From AC-49 sp963817035 (GTDB lineage Bacteria > Actinomycetota > Thermoleophilia > Solirubrobacterales > Solirubrobacteraceae): a stretch of 64,000 nucleotides of DNA. Below, one piece after another: positions 33,560 to 41,513 of this stretch; the first letter of the stretch is position 1; each line of letters opens with the position of its first letter. A program made the translations under genes and the position numbers. The stretch spans positions 1,488,001 through 1,552,000 of the forward strand of contig CAWFMM010000004.1 in NCBI GenBank assembly GCA_963817035.1, given 5' to 3'. Under the pieces are notes generated by a model. It was not told the DNA's origin. It did not search any database and was given only the letters and a program-made list of their open reading frames with translations.

Positions 33560-33719
33560 CGTTCGGCTGCTCTCGCGTCGGGCGTGCACACAACACAGGC
33601 TAACCGGCCACGCGGCGGGCTCCGCGGCATTGCGGAGCCGACCGAGGCGCCGCAAACGGCCGGGGCCGCCGATCGGTGGCGGTGACGCGATTTCCTGTCT
33701 CGCGCCGCAATGCTGGTGC

Positions 33720-33725
33720 TACGCT
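33720..33725 (+). promoter_or_regulatory. Putative -10 element, leaderless vapB promoter
   Basis: TACGCT (with TG two bases upstream, an extended -10 form) ends 7 bases before the vapB ATG. Transcription would begin at or next to the start codon. Confidence 0.45.
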
Positions 33726-33732
33726 GTCGCAC

Positions 33733-33990
33733 ATGAACATCGGCGTCCGCGATCTGCGCAACCGCACCTCCGAGGTCATCGATCGCGTGCGCCGCGGGGA
33801 GTCGCTGACGCTGACCGTCAACCGAGAGCCGGTGGCCGACATCGTGCCCCACTCGACACGGCGCCGGACCCTGGACGCCGCGAGCGTCAGGGGAATCCGC
33901 GAGCGCCACGGCGCAGACCCGGAGCTCTTCCGGATGCTCGACCGCCTCGCTGGCGCGACCACGGACGAGCTGTGGCCTCCCAAGGCCTAG
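33733..33990 (+). CDS. Phd/YefM-type antitoxin (VapB-like)
   Basis: An 85-residue protein beginning MNIGVRDLRNRTSEVIDRV, then GESLTLTVNREPVADIVP, the standard Phd/YefM DNA-binding fold. The C-terminal half (ELFRMLDRLAGATTDELW) is the flexible toxin-binding part. It overlaps the PIN toxin gene. Confidence 0.88.
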   Translation: MNIGVRDLRNRTSEVIDRVRRGESLTLTVNREPVADIVPHSTRRRTLDAASVRGIRERHGADPELFRMLDRLAGATTDELWPPKA

Positions 33991-34367
33991 CCGACACGTC
34001 CGTCTTCATCGCCGCCGAGAGCGGACGCGAGCTCGGTGCGCTTCCCGACGAGCTGGCGATCGCCACCGTGACGCTCACCGAGCTCGAGCTCGGCGTACTG
34101 GCGGCGGCCCCCGCTGATCGAAGCCGTCGGCTGCGTACCTTCACCGACGTCCGGACTGCCGTCGAGGCCCTTCCGCTTGACGAGCACGTGGCGTCGCGGC
34201 TCGCCGAATTGCTGGTCTCGCTCCACGAAGCGGGTAGGCGACCGAAGCTGTTCGACGCGATCATCGCCGCGACCGCGCTGCACCATGATCTGCCCGTTTA
34301 CACCCAGGACGCAGATTTCGACGTGATCGCGGCGGCGCACCCGGACCTGCTGGTTCGGCGCGTCTGA
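33972..34367 (+). CDS. PIN-domain toxin (VapC-like ribonuclease)
   Basis: A 131-residue PIN domain. The acidic residues are in LADTSVFIA (Asp), TLTELELGVL (Glu), LFDAIIAATA (Asp) and YTQDADFD (Asp), the full set for a metal-dependent RNase. The GTG start at 33972 lies 19 bases inside the antitoxin gene. Translational coupling with the Phd-type antitoxin makes a complete VapBC pair. Confidence 0.88.
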   Translation: MASQGLADTSVFIAAESGRELGALPDELAIATVTLTELELGVLAAAPADRSRRLRTFTDVRTAVEALPLDEHVASRLAELLVSLHEAGRRPKLFDAIIAATALHHDLPVYTQDADFDVIAAAHPDLLVRRV

Positions 34368-34448
34368 GGGCAGCCCACGGCGGGTTTGGCGGGATCTGCC
34401 CGATACCCGTCCTTGCCGCCATGCCGCATCTAGCCGATCATTCGCGGC

Positions 34449-35432
34449 ATGCCCGCTGCCCGCCGTGTCGTGATCGTCGCCTTCGACGACGCCCAGGCGC
34501 TCGACATCATCGGCCCGGCCGAGGTGTTCTCGATGGCCACGCGCTACGGCCGCGCCGACTACGCAGTCTCGCTGGCGACGCCGGGCGCGCGGCCGGTCGA
34601 GACGTCGAGCGGGCTACGGCTCGAGGTCGCCGACGACGTCTACGCCCTGCGCGGGCCGATCGACACGCTGGTCGTCGTCGGTGGCCCAGGCTCCCGCGCG
34701 ATGGAAGACGATGCAGAGTTCGTCGCGGGCGTGAGGGCACTGTCGCAGCGCTCGCGCCGCGTCACGAGCGTCTGCACCGGCGCACTGATCCTCGCCGCCG
34801 CCGGCCTGCTCGACGGCCGGCGGGCAACGACCCACTGGCGCCACTGCAGCGAGCTCGAGGACCGCTTCCCCGCGGTGACCGTCGAACACGACCCGATCTT
34901 CGTGCGCGACGGCAACGTCGCCACCTCGGCCGGCGTCACCGCTGGCATGGACCTCGCCCTGGCGCTCGTCGAGGAGGACCACGGCCCGGCGCTCGCGCTC
35001 GGCATCGCCCGCGGGCTCGTGCTGTTCGTCCGCCGGCCCGGCGGGCAGTCGCAGTTCAGTGCCCAGCTCGCCGCCCAGCCGGCCGACCGTGAGCCTCTAC
35101 GCGAGCTTCAGTCCTGGATCCCCGATCACCTCGACGAGGACTTGAGCGTTGCCGCGCTCGCGCAGCGCGCGTTCATGAGCGAGCGCAACTTCGCCCGCGC
35201 GTTCCGCCGTGAGACCGGGATGACCCCGGCCGCCCACGTCGAGGCCGCACGGGTGGAACGAGCCCGCGCGGAGCTCGAGACAACCACCCTGTCGATCGAG
35301 ACGATCGCCGCGCGCTGTGGTTTCGGCAGCGTCGAGACGCTGCGCCGCGCCTTTCACCGCCGCCTGGGCATCGCCCCGGCCGACTACCGCCGTCGCTTCC
35401 GGCCCGCCCTCGGCGAGCCCGAGGCCGCGTAA
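34449..35432 (+). CDS. GlxA-type transcriptional regulator (DJ-1/PfpI domain plus AraC HTH)
   Basis: A 327-residue protein. Residues of about 1-185 form a DJ-1/PfpI-like domain (VIVAFDDAQALDIIGPAEVF, SVCTGALILAAAGLLDG with the nucleophile-elbow Cys). The C-terminal 100 residues hold two AraC helix-turn-helix units (LSVAALAQRAFMSERNFARA, IAARCGFGSVETLRRAF). It probably controls the DJ-1/PfpI gene 20 bases downstream. The ligand is unknown. Confidence 0.93.
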   Translation: MPAARRVVIVAFDDAQALDIIGPAEVFSMATRYGRADYAVSLATPGARPVETSSGLRLEVADDVYALRGPIDTLVVVGGPGSRAMEDDAEFVAGVRALSQRSRRVTSVCTGALILAAAGLLDGRRATTHWRHCSELEDRFPAVTVEHDPIFVRDGNVATSAGVTAGMDLALALVEEDHGPALALGIARGLVLFVRRPGGQSQFSAQLAAQPADREPLRELQSWIPDHLDEDLSVAALAQRAFMSERNFARAFRRETGMTPAAHVEAARVERARAELETTTLSIETIAARCGFGSVETLRRAFHRRLGIAPADYRRRFRPALGEPEAA

Positions 35433-35452
35433 CCCCACCCAAGGAGCCGACC

Positions 35453-36094
35453 GTGGACATCGCCATTCCGCTGTTCGATCGCATGACCGCGCTGGACGCG
35501 ATCGGCCCCTACGAAGTGCTCTCGCGCGTGCCCGGCGCCCGCGTGCGCTTCCTCGCCACCCAACCCGGCCCGATCGCGACCGAGACCAGGATGCTGCGCC
35601 TGATGGCCGACGACTCACTCGACGACGTCCCCGCGCCCGACATCATCGTCGTCCCCGGCGGCATCGGCACCCGCGCGCTCGTCGCCGACGACCACCTCAT
35701 CAGCTGGGTACAGCGCGCCCACGAAACCTCGACCTGGACAACATCGGTCTGCACCGGCTCACTCGTCCTCGCCGCTGCCGGAATCCTCGACGGCCTCGAA
35801 GCCACCACCCACTGGACCGCCCGCGACGCCCTCGGCGACCTCGGCGCCACCCCCGTCACCCGGCGCGTCGTGCGCCAAGGCAAGATCATCACCGCCGCCG
35901 GCGTCTCAGCCGGCATCGACATGGCCCTCACCCTGGCCGCCGAGATCGCCGGCCCCAAGATCGCCCAAGCGATCCAACTCGGCATCGAATACGACCCACA
36001 GCCGCCGTTCGACTGCGGTTCCGTCGATAAGGCGCCGGCGGAGATCGTCGCGATCGTACGCGGCGTCGAGGCGCTCGAGAGAGCAAGGGCGTAG
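35453..36094 (+). CDS. DJ-1/PfpI family protein (isonitrile hydratase-like)
   Basis: A 213-residue single-domain DJ-1/PfpI protein. The nucleophile elbow is SVCTGSLVLAAAGILDG, with THWTARDALGDLG afterwards. It is similar to the N-terminal domain of the upstream regulator, suggesting a related ligand. Start ATG follows a GGAG ribosome-binding site. Isonitrile hydratase activity is a family guess. Confidence 0.88.
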   Translation: MDIAIPLFDRMTALDAIGPYEVLSRVPGARVRFLATQPGPIATETRMLRLMADDSLDDVPAPDIIVVPGGIGTRALVADDHLISWVQRAHETSTWTTSVCTGSLVLAAAGILDGLEATTHWTARDALGDLGATPVTRRVVRQGKIITAAGVSAGIDMALTLAAEIAGPKIAQAIQLGIEYDPQPPFDCGSVDKAPAEIVAIVRGVEALERARA

Positions 36095-36105
36095 CCCGCG
36101 TGGCG

Positions 36106-36237
36106 CTACCGGCGTCGCGAGCCGACCCGGCGCTCGACGATGACTGCGGGGTTGTGCCGGATGACTTGGCGCGCGCCTTCGCGCAGTGCCTTGCATCAGT
36201 GGTCGGCGATGTGGCGTTCGAGGTCGCGGCGCTTCAC
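36106..36237 (-). pseudogene. HicA toxin relic (internal stop, truncated)
   Basis: From GTG 36237 (overlapping the hicB-like stop as GTGA) the minus strand reads KRRDLERHIADH, then TGA at 36198-36196 where HicA proteins have Gly. In the same frame it continues CKALREGARQVIRHNPAVI to a stop at 36106. The HicA signature (KRRDL, H-x-C-x-x-LREGAxH, NPA) is clear but interrupted and lacks its C-terminus. It is an inactivated toxin. Confidence 0.7.
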
Positions 36238-36434
36238 GCCGCGGCGAGCTCGATCGTGACCTGTTCGGCCTGGCCGGTGCCGATCGGTGGTTGGCGGCCC
36301 TGCTCGCGGTGGGAGGCGATCATCTCCTGGGCCGCGTCGAGCAGCATCTCGCGGGCCTCGTCGACCCGGTTTCCGGCTTTCCAACCCGCGCGCTCGCCTC
36401 CAGCCATTGACACCAGCCGCAAACCATGCGGCAA
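36234..36434 (-). pseudogene. HicB-like antitoxin remnant
   Basis: The C-terminal segment NRVDEAREMLLDAAQEMIA, then SHREQGRQPPIG and QVTIELAAA, matches the end of HicB antitoxins. The usual N-terminal partial RNase H half is missing; upstream residues do not resemble it. It sits directly before the HicA relic in the normal hicB-hicA order. Confidence 0.6.
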
Positions 36435-36982
36435 TCACGCGCTCGACGGGCGTACGGAGCAACGCGAGGACTGGCCCGAGAGCCGCCGGAGGCCCCTCCG
36501 GCACGAACATCGCCTCCTCTACATCGCTCGCCACGGCGACGTCGGTCATCCTTCCCGCCATCCCCGCAGCGGGCCGGTGAAGTCCTCGCACTCCGCGCAT
36601 CGCTGCAGCTTCCGCGTCGCGATCCCGTGCAGATCCGTGCAGGGCTCCGGAGTGGCCCGCAACTGCCGAAACCGATCCAACCATGAGCATCTCTGGCAAG
36701 GATCGCCGGCAGTGTCCTGCCCCGCAGGGCCTCGCGGTGAGCGTCGCCTTGGGGCCGGGGTGTGCGTCAAGGCACATTGCACCCGAAAACGGGCGGCTGG
36801 TGGACGGACGTCGTAGCTCCAACGTCTGTCCTCAGCCTGGCTTTAGCCGCCGTGTTCGTGGCCGATCACGTGGATTAACAACTTCCGTCGAGGCCGCTTG
36901 CGCCGCGGCTAATGGCGGATGGGCGGTCGCGCCAAGCGACCTGACAACTGGCGCAACCAACCAATACGGAGGTTACGAGTAG
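36435..36982. other. Intergenic stretch without a recognisable gene
   Basis: About 550 bases between the hicB remnant and the tasA-like operon. Open frames exist on both strands but none shows family-like sequence. A minus-strand frame (36546-36782) has Cys pairs (CQRCSW and RCAEC) that might be a decayed zinc-binding protein. The last part must hold the promoter of the tasA-like operon. No convincing -35/-10 pair or known riboswitch was seen. GGAGGT at 36968-36973 is the ribosome-binding site of the next gene. Confidence 0.5.
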
Positions 36983-37570
36983 ATGTCTCGTTTCGCGTTT
37001 ATGGCCCGGCATCCCAAGCGATCGCTTGGCGTCCTGGCCCTGCTGCTGGCGGCGATGGCCGTCACGGTCGGTTCTGGAGCGAACTTCACCGCCCAGAGCG
37101 CCAACCCCACCAATGTGTTCACCGCGGGCACGCTGACGATGAGCAACAGTCCCGGAAACGGCACCGCCGTCTTCACGGCGGCGCAGGGTCTGTGGAAGCC
37201 GGGCGTGACGCGTCCGGGGACCGTCGACATCCAGAACACCGGTTCGATCGCCGGTGACTTCGTCCTCAACGTGGCGAACCTCACCAACACCCCGGCGGCG
37301 CCGGGCCTGATGAACCGCATGACGATCAAGGTTGACGACTGTGGCCTGTGGACCAACGGCAACACCACCCCGCCCGGGTGCGTCGCTGTGACGACTGTGT
37401 ACCCGACTGGTGCGCCGTTGGCCCTCAGCAACGTCGCTCTGGGTACGTTCGCCCCCGGCGACAAGCATCGGTACACGATCACCATGTCGTGGCCGAACGG
37501 TACCCCCGCCCAGGACAACCCGCTCCAGGGTGCCTCAGGGCAGTTCGACCTGGTCTGGACGGCGAGCTAG
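36983..37570 (+). CDS. TasA/camelysin-like secreted protein
   Basis: A 195-residue protein with a SipW-type signal region (KRSLGVLALLLAAMAVTVGS, then GANFTAQSANPTNVFTAGTL). That form (a hydrophobic stretch followed by A-x-F-T-x-x-S-x-N-P) marks the TasA/CalY family of matrix fibre proteins. Beta-sandwich segments follow (GTVDIQNTGSIAGDFVLNV, RYTITMSWPNGTPAQDNPL). GGAGGT lies 9 bases before the ATG. It is followed by its likely signal peptidase. It is probably an extracellular structural protein. Confidence 0.85.
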   Translation: MSRFAFMARHPKRSLGVLALLLAAMAVTVGSGANFTAQSANPTNVFTAGTLTMSNSPGNGTAVFTAAQGLWKPGVTRPGTVDIQNTGSIAGDFVLNVANLTNTPAAPGLMNRMTIKVDDCGLWTNGNTTPPGCVAVTTVYPTGAPLALSNVALGTFAPGDKHRYTITMSWPNGTPAQDNPLQGASGQFDLVWTAS

Positions 37571-37591
37571 TCGCCAACCACCCGCGCCCGA

Positions 37592-37622
37592 TAGGGGCCC
37601 GTCGCTTCGGCGGCGGGCCCTG
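37592..37622 (+). promoter_or_regulatory. Strong GC hairpin between tasA-like and signal peptidase genes
   Basis: GGGGCCCGTCGC and GCGGCGGGCCC form an 11-bp stem with a TTCG tetraloop, directly after the tasA-like stop. No T-tract follows, so it is more likely an mRNA-stabilising or attenuating stem, which would favour the first gene, than a full terminator. Confidence 0.5.
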
Positions 37623-37709
37623 CTCGGGATCCGTGCGTCCACTGCGACCCACCCCGCCGATATCGCTGCCACCATCACAGCCCCCGTCTCCGCGCCGCCC
37701 CCCACCTCG

Positions 37710-38222
37710 GTGGCACGGCGTCGTCTCGGCCTCGTTCTGACGATCGGCGCCGTCGCTCTGGCGGGGTCGATGCTGATTCCACTCGTCCTGGGCTTTCAGC
37801 GCTACGTCATCACCAGTGGCTCGATGACCGGCAGCTATGACCGCGGTGACCTGATCTACGACGAGACGGTCCCAACGTCGCAGCTCAAGGTCGGAGACGT
37901 GATCACGTACACGCCGCCGGCGGGCGACACCCGGCCGGGGCGGCTGACCCATCGGATCTACTCGATCACGGTCAACAAGGACGGGACCCGCAAGTACCGC
38001 ACCAAGGGCGATGCCAACGCGGTCCCCGACCCGTGGACGTTCTCGCTCACCAACCCCACCCAGGCCCGCGTCGTCTTCGGCATCCCGTACCTGGGCTTCG
38101 TCTTCGCCGCACTGAGCGTCCCGCTCGTGCGCATCCTTCTCGTCGGCATCCCGGCCCTGCTCGTCGCGTTCGCCGCGGCTTCCTCGCTGTGGCAGGAAGC
38201 CGGCGCTGAGACCCGTCGATGA
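37710..38222 (+). CDS. SipW-type signal peptidase I
   Basis: A 170-residue membrane protease. An N-terminal membrane segment (LGLVLTIGAVALAGSMLIPL) precedes the Ser catalytic box ITSGSMTGSYDRGDLI and the second box LTHRIYSI, where a His replaces the Lys of ordinary bacterial type I enzymes (ER/SipW type). C-terminal membrane segments follow (YLGFVFAALSVPLVRILLV). GTG 37710 is the first plausible start in frame. The stop overlaps the next ATG (ATGA). It presumably processes the TasA-like and Ig-like products beside it. Confidence 0.9.
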   Translation: MARRRLGLVLTIGAVALAGSMLIPLVLGFQRYVITSGSMTGSYDRGDLIYDETVPTSQLKVGDVITYTPPAGDTRPGRLTHRIYSITVNKDGTRKYRTKGDANAVPDPWTFSLTNPTQARVVFGIPYLGFVFAALSVPLVRILLVGIPALLVAFAAASSLWQEAGAETRR

Positions 38223-40459
38223 ACTGGGCCATCCGTCACCGCCGCACGCTGCTGCTCGTCGCGCTCGTGACGACGCCGCTGGGCAGCATCGGATTCACCA
38301 ACGCCTCGTTCACCGCGACGAGCTCGAACCCGGTCAACGTCTTCAACGCCGCACCCGACTTCGTCGCGCCGACGGTCACGCTGACCGCGCCGACCGGCAC
38401 CGTCTCGACCCAGACGCCGACCTTCACCGGCGCGGCGGGCACGGCCAGCGGCGACCTGCCGACCGTCACCGTCGAAGTCTGGGACGGCCCGACGATCACC
38501 GGCCCCGCCGACCACACCTTCACCGCCAACGGCGCGACGGGAACCTGGTCGGTCCCGGCGACGACGCTCCCCGACGGGACGTACACCGCGCGGGCCAAGC
38601 AGACCGACAGCGGCTCGAATGACGGCTTCAGCTCGGTGGTCACGTTCATCATCGACACCGTCGCGCCGACGATGACTCTGATCAACCCGATCGACACCGC
38701 GCTGCTCAAGACCGCCGCGACGACGTTCTCGGGCGCTGCGGGCACCGCCGCCGGCGACGCGTCCACGGTCACCGTGCGCGTGTACACGGGCGCGAGCGTG
38801 ATCCCGGCCAACCTCGTGCGCTCACTCACCGCACCGGTCTCCGGCGGCGCGTGGACGATCAACGCCGCTCCGGTCCTGCCCCAGGGCGTCTACACCGTGC
38901 AGGCCACGCAGTCGGACTCGGCCACCCCGGCGAACACGAAGACCAGCGCGGCCCATACGTTCACTCTCGACCTGACCGCCCCGACCGTCAGCGCCGCGGT
39001 GATCGCGTCGGAGGATCTGGGCAACCCGCTCTCCCCCGCATTCGTCTCCGGCCTCGCCGCGCAGCTGCGTAACTTCAAGATCTACGCGAACGTCACCGAC
39101 ACCGGCGGCAGCGACCCGACGCTCGGCACGACGAGCACGACGCTGACCGGCGTCATCGTCGCCGGCGCGAGCACGCTCCCGCTGACCTACAACGCGGCCG
39201 GGGTCATCGTCGGTGGCGTCACCTACCACTGGATCAGCGCGATCCAGACCGCCGGCAGCGGCTTCGCCGGGACCAAGAACTGGACCGCCACGGCGACCGA
39301 CCAGGCCGGCAACGTCGGCTCGGCGCTGGCCAAGACGGTCGCGTTCGACTCGACGAACCCCACCCCGCGCAACCTGACCGCGCTGACCGTGCTGACCGGC
39401 AACGCGGTGACGATCACCGATAGCGCCGCACCGGCCGACACCGGCGGCAGCGGCCTGAACAACCTCCAGATCCAGCAGCGCACGGCGGCCGGCCCGGGCG
39501 CGTGGAACACGATCTGCACCGTCACTGTCGCTCCCTGGCAGTGCACGTTCGACTCGACGACGGTTCCCGACGGCGCCTACAACTTCACCGCGCGCGCGGT
39601 CGACAACGCGGCCAACGTCGCGCTCAGCGGCACGACGCGCAACGGCACCGTCGACAACACCGCGCCGACCGTGACGCTGGCCGCACCCCCGGCCACGATC
39701 TCGGCGACGACCAACCTCAGCGCCACGTTCGCCGACGGCGCCGGCACCGGCGTCAAGCAGATCGTCTTCGAGCGCTCCCCGCACCTCGCCAACACGTGGA
39801 CGACGATCTGTACGACGAACAACCCGGTGTCGCCGCGCACATGCTCGTTCGATCCGACGACGGCGACCGACGACACGCTGACCGACTTCCGCGCCCGCGT
39901 GACCGACGGTGCCGCGCCCGCGTTCTCGACCACCAGCGCGATCCAGACCGCGACCGTCGACTACGGCCCGCGCGGCACCGACCTCCAGGCCAACGTCACC
40001 AACAACCTGACCGACGTCAACGACGTCCTGACCTTCAGCTTCTCCGAGCCGATCCAGCTCTCGAGCGTCATCGCCGGCTGGACGACGGGCACGCAGCCCG
40101 TCCAGGTCCGCGTCGTGCAGAACGGCGCGGCCAACGACCGCATCACCGTCCTCAACGCCGCCGGGACCGTGACGCTCCCCTTCGGCACGGTCAACCTGAA
40201 CCGCAACTTCGTCAACAACGGCGCCAACGGCACCACGTACCTGCGCTTCACCGGCGTGCTGAGCACCGACCTCGCCCACGACCAGCTGATCGTGACGCTG
40301 ACCAGCGCCGCGACCCTCGTCGGCGGCGCAGCGGCCGTCAGCCCGGCCGCGACCGCGAACATGACGTGGACACCGTCGGCGACGATCACCGACGTCAACG
40401 GGCACGCCGGCCTGACGACGCTGGTCACCGAGACCGGAACGCTCGACCGGGACTTCTAG
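38219..40459 (+). CDS. Secreted Ig-like repeat surface protein with TasA-type signal region
   Basis: A 746-residue protein. The N-terminus (LLLVALVTTPLGSIGFTNAS, then FTATSSNPVNVFNAA) copies the TasA-type signal and N-P-V-N-V-F motif. At least four Ig-like beta-sandwich repeats follow, marked by APTVTLTAPTGTVSTQTPTF, FIIDTVAPTMTLINP, TLDLTAPTVSA and GTVDNTAPTVTLAAPP. No anchor or sortase motif is seen. The ATGA overlap couples it to the signal peptidase. It is probably a fibre-associated adhesin or scaffold. Confidence 0.85.
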   Translation: MNWAIRHRRTLLLVALVTTPLGSIGFTNASFTATSSNPVNVFNAAPDFVAPTVTLTAPTGTVSTQTPTFTGAAGTASGDLPTVTVEVWDGPTITGPADHTFTANGATGTWSVPATTLPDGTYTARAKQTDSGSNDGFSSVVTFIIDTVAPTMTLINPIDTALLKTAATTFSGAAGTAAGDASTVTVRVYTGASVIPANLVRSLTAPVSGGAWTINAAPVLPQGVYTVQATQSDSATPANTKTSAAHTFTLDLTAPTVSAAVIASEDLGNPLSPAFVSGLAAQLRNFKIYANVTDTGGSDPTLGTTSTTLTGVIVAGASTLPLTYNAAGVIVGGVTYHWISAIQTAGSGFAGTKNWTATATDQAGNVGSALAKTVAFDSTNPTPRNLTALTVLTGNAVTITDSAAPADTGGSGLNNLQIQQRTAAGPGAWNTICTVTVAPWQCTFDSTTVPDGAYNFTARAVDNAANVALSGTTRNGTVDNTAPTVTLAAPPATISATTNLSATFADGAGTGVKQIVFERSPHLANTWTTICTTNNPVSPRTCSFDPTTATDDTLTDFRARVTDGAAPAFSTTSAIQTATVDYGPRGTDLQANVTNNLTDVNDVLTFSFSEPIQLSSVIAGWTTGTQPVQVRVVQNGAANDRITVLNAAGTVTLPFGTVNLNRNFVNNGANGTTYLRFTGVLSTDLAHDQLIVTLTSAATLVGGAAAVSPAATANMTWTPSATITDVNGHAGLTTLVTETGTLDRDF

Positions 40460-40460
40460 C

Positions 40461-41510
40461 GTGCGCCTGCTCAGCTTCCGCACCCTGCGCATGACCGCCC
40501 TGGCCCTGATCCTGTGCCTGGCCGGACTGACCGTCGCCTACGCCGCGACCGGCAACTTCCCGCTCACCCCCGCCCACAAGTCGGCTGCCCGCGCGTTCAG
40601 CGCCCGCGCCGCCGGCCTGCTGGCGATCACCAACTCGCTCGACGGTCAGGCGCTGCTCACCGCCACCGCGATGGCGCCGGGCGAGTCGCGCGTCGGCCAG
40701 GTGACGATCACCAACTCGGGCAACATCCCCGGCGACTTCACGTTGTCGGACTCCGCGCTGACCGACAGCCCCGCGCCGACGCCGTTCAGCAGCGTGGCGC
40801 AACTCCTGATCCAGGACATCTCAACCCCGGCGCTACCGGTGACCATTTACGCGGGCACGGTCGCCGGCCTGACCCCGGTCCCCCTGGGCACGTTCGCCAC
40901 CGCCGAGGCTCGCACGTACCGCTTCACAGTCACCTTCCCCAACGGCACCCCCGCGCACGACAACCCGCTGCAGGGCGCGTCGACCACGGTGCGCTACGAC
41001 TGGACGGCCAGCGCGCCCGACAGCTCGTCTCCGACGGACACCACCACGCTTCCGACCACCACGACGGCTCCGGTTCTCGGCGCGGGCGATCCGCCGCCGA
41101 CGCAGGTGGTCCCGCCGCCGACGACCACGACGAAGGTCACCACGATCCCGACCAACGGACCGCGCAACCTACCCCACGCCTGGAAGGTGAAGCTCACGGC
41201 CAAGCCCCGTCGCCGCATGAGGACCGGCCGCGTCGACTACGTCGTCAGCTGCGGCAAGGCGTGCTCGGTCGTCTTCGGCGGCACGATCAAGATCCCGCCG
41301 CTGCACAAGGCGTTCAAGGTTCGACGGGTGCGATTCACCGTCCCCGCCGGTGGCGCCGTGCGCGTGCAGGTCCGCCTGTCGCCGACGATGCGCGCCGGGC
41401 TCAAGCGCGCCCTGCGCGCCCACAAGCGCCCGACGATCACGGCAACCGTCACGGCACGCTCGGGCAAGCTGCACGCCACCGCGAAGCGCCGCGTGCGCTT
41501 CGTGCGCTGA
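40461..41510 (+). CDS. Second TasA-like secreted protein with Thr/Pro linker and basic C-terminal domain
   Basis: A 349-residue protein (GTG start). The signal region TALALILCLAGLTVAYAATG leads into a TasA-like beta domain (GQVTITNSGNIPGDFTLSD, RFTVTFPNGTPAHDNPLQG, nearly the same as the first gene). A Thr/Pro-rich linker (TTTLPTTTTAPVLG) and a basic, beta-rich C-terminal domain with two Cys (VVSCGKACSVVFGG) follow. It is convergent with pfk. It is likely a minor fibre subunit or anchor that contacts the wall through its basic end. Confidence 0.82.
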   Translation: MRLLSFRTLRMTALALILCLAGLTVAYAATGNFPLTPAHKSAARAFSARAAGLLAITNSLDGQALLTATAMAPGESRVGQVTITNSGNIPGDFTLSDSALTDSPAPTPFSSVAQLLIQDISTPALPVTIYAGTVAGLTPVPLGTFATAEARTYRFTVTFPNGTPAHDNPLQGASTTVRYDWTASAPDSSSPTDTTTLPTTTTAPVLGAGDPPPTQVVPPPTTTTKVTTIPTNGPRNLPHAWKVKLTAKPRRRMRTGRVDYVVSCGKACSVVFGGTIKIPPLHKAFKVRRVRFTVPAGGAVRVQVRLSPTMRAGLKRALRAHKRPTITATVTARSGKLHATAKRRVRFVR

Positions 41511-41513
41511 CCC

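Noticed and set aside
36100..36816. A plus-strand 238-codon gene
   Set aside because: It runs opposite the HicBA relic and has no family-like segments or ribosome-binding site.
36822..36982. A cyclic di-GMP riboswitch in front of the tasA-like operon
   Set aside because: The conserved core strings of c-di-GMP-I aptamers are not found, and no paired P1 could be drawn.
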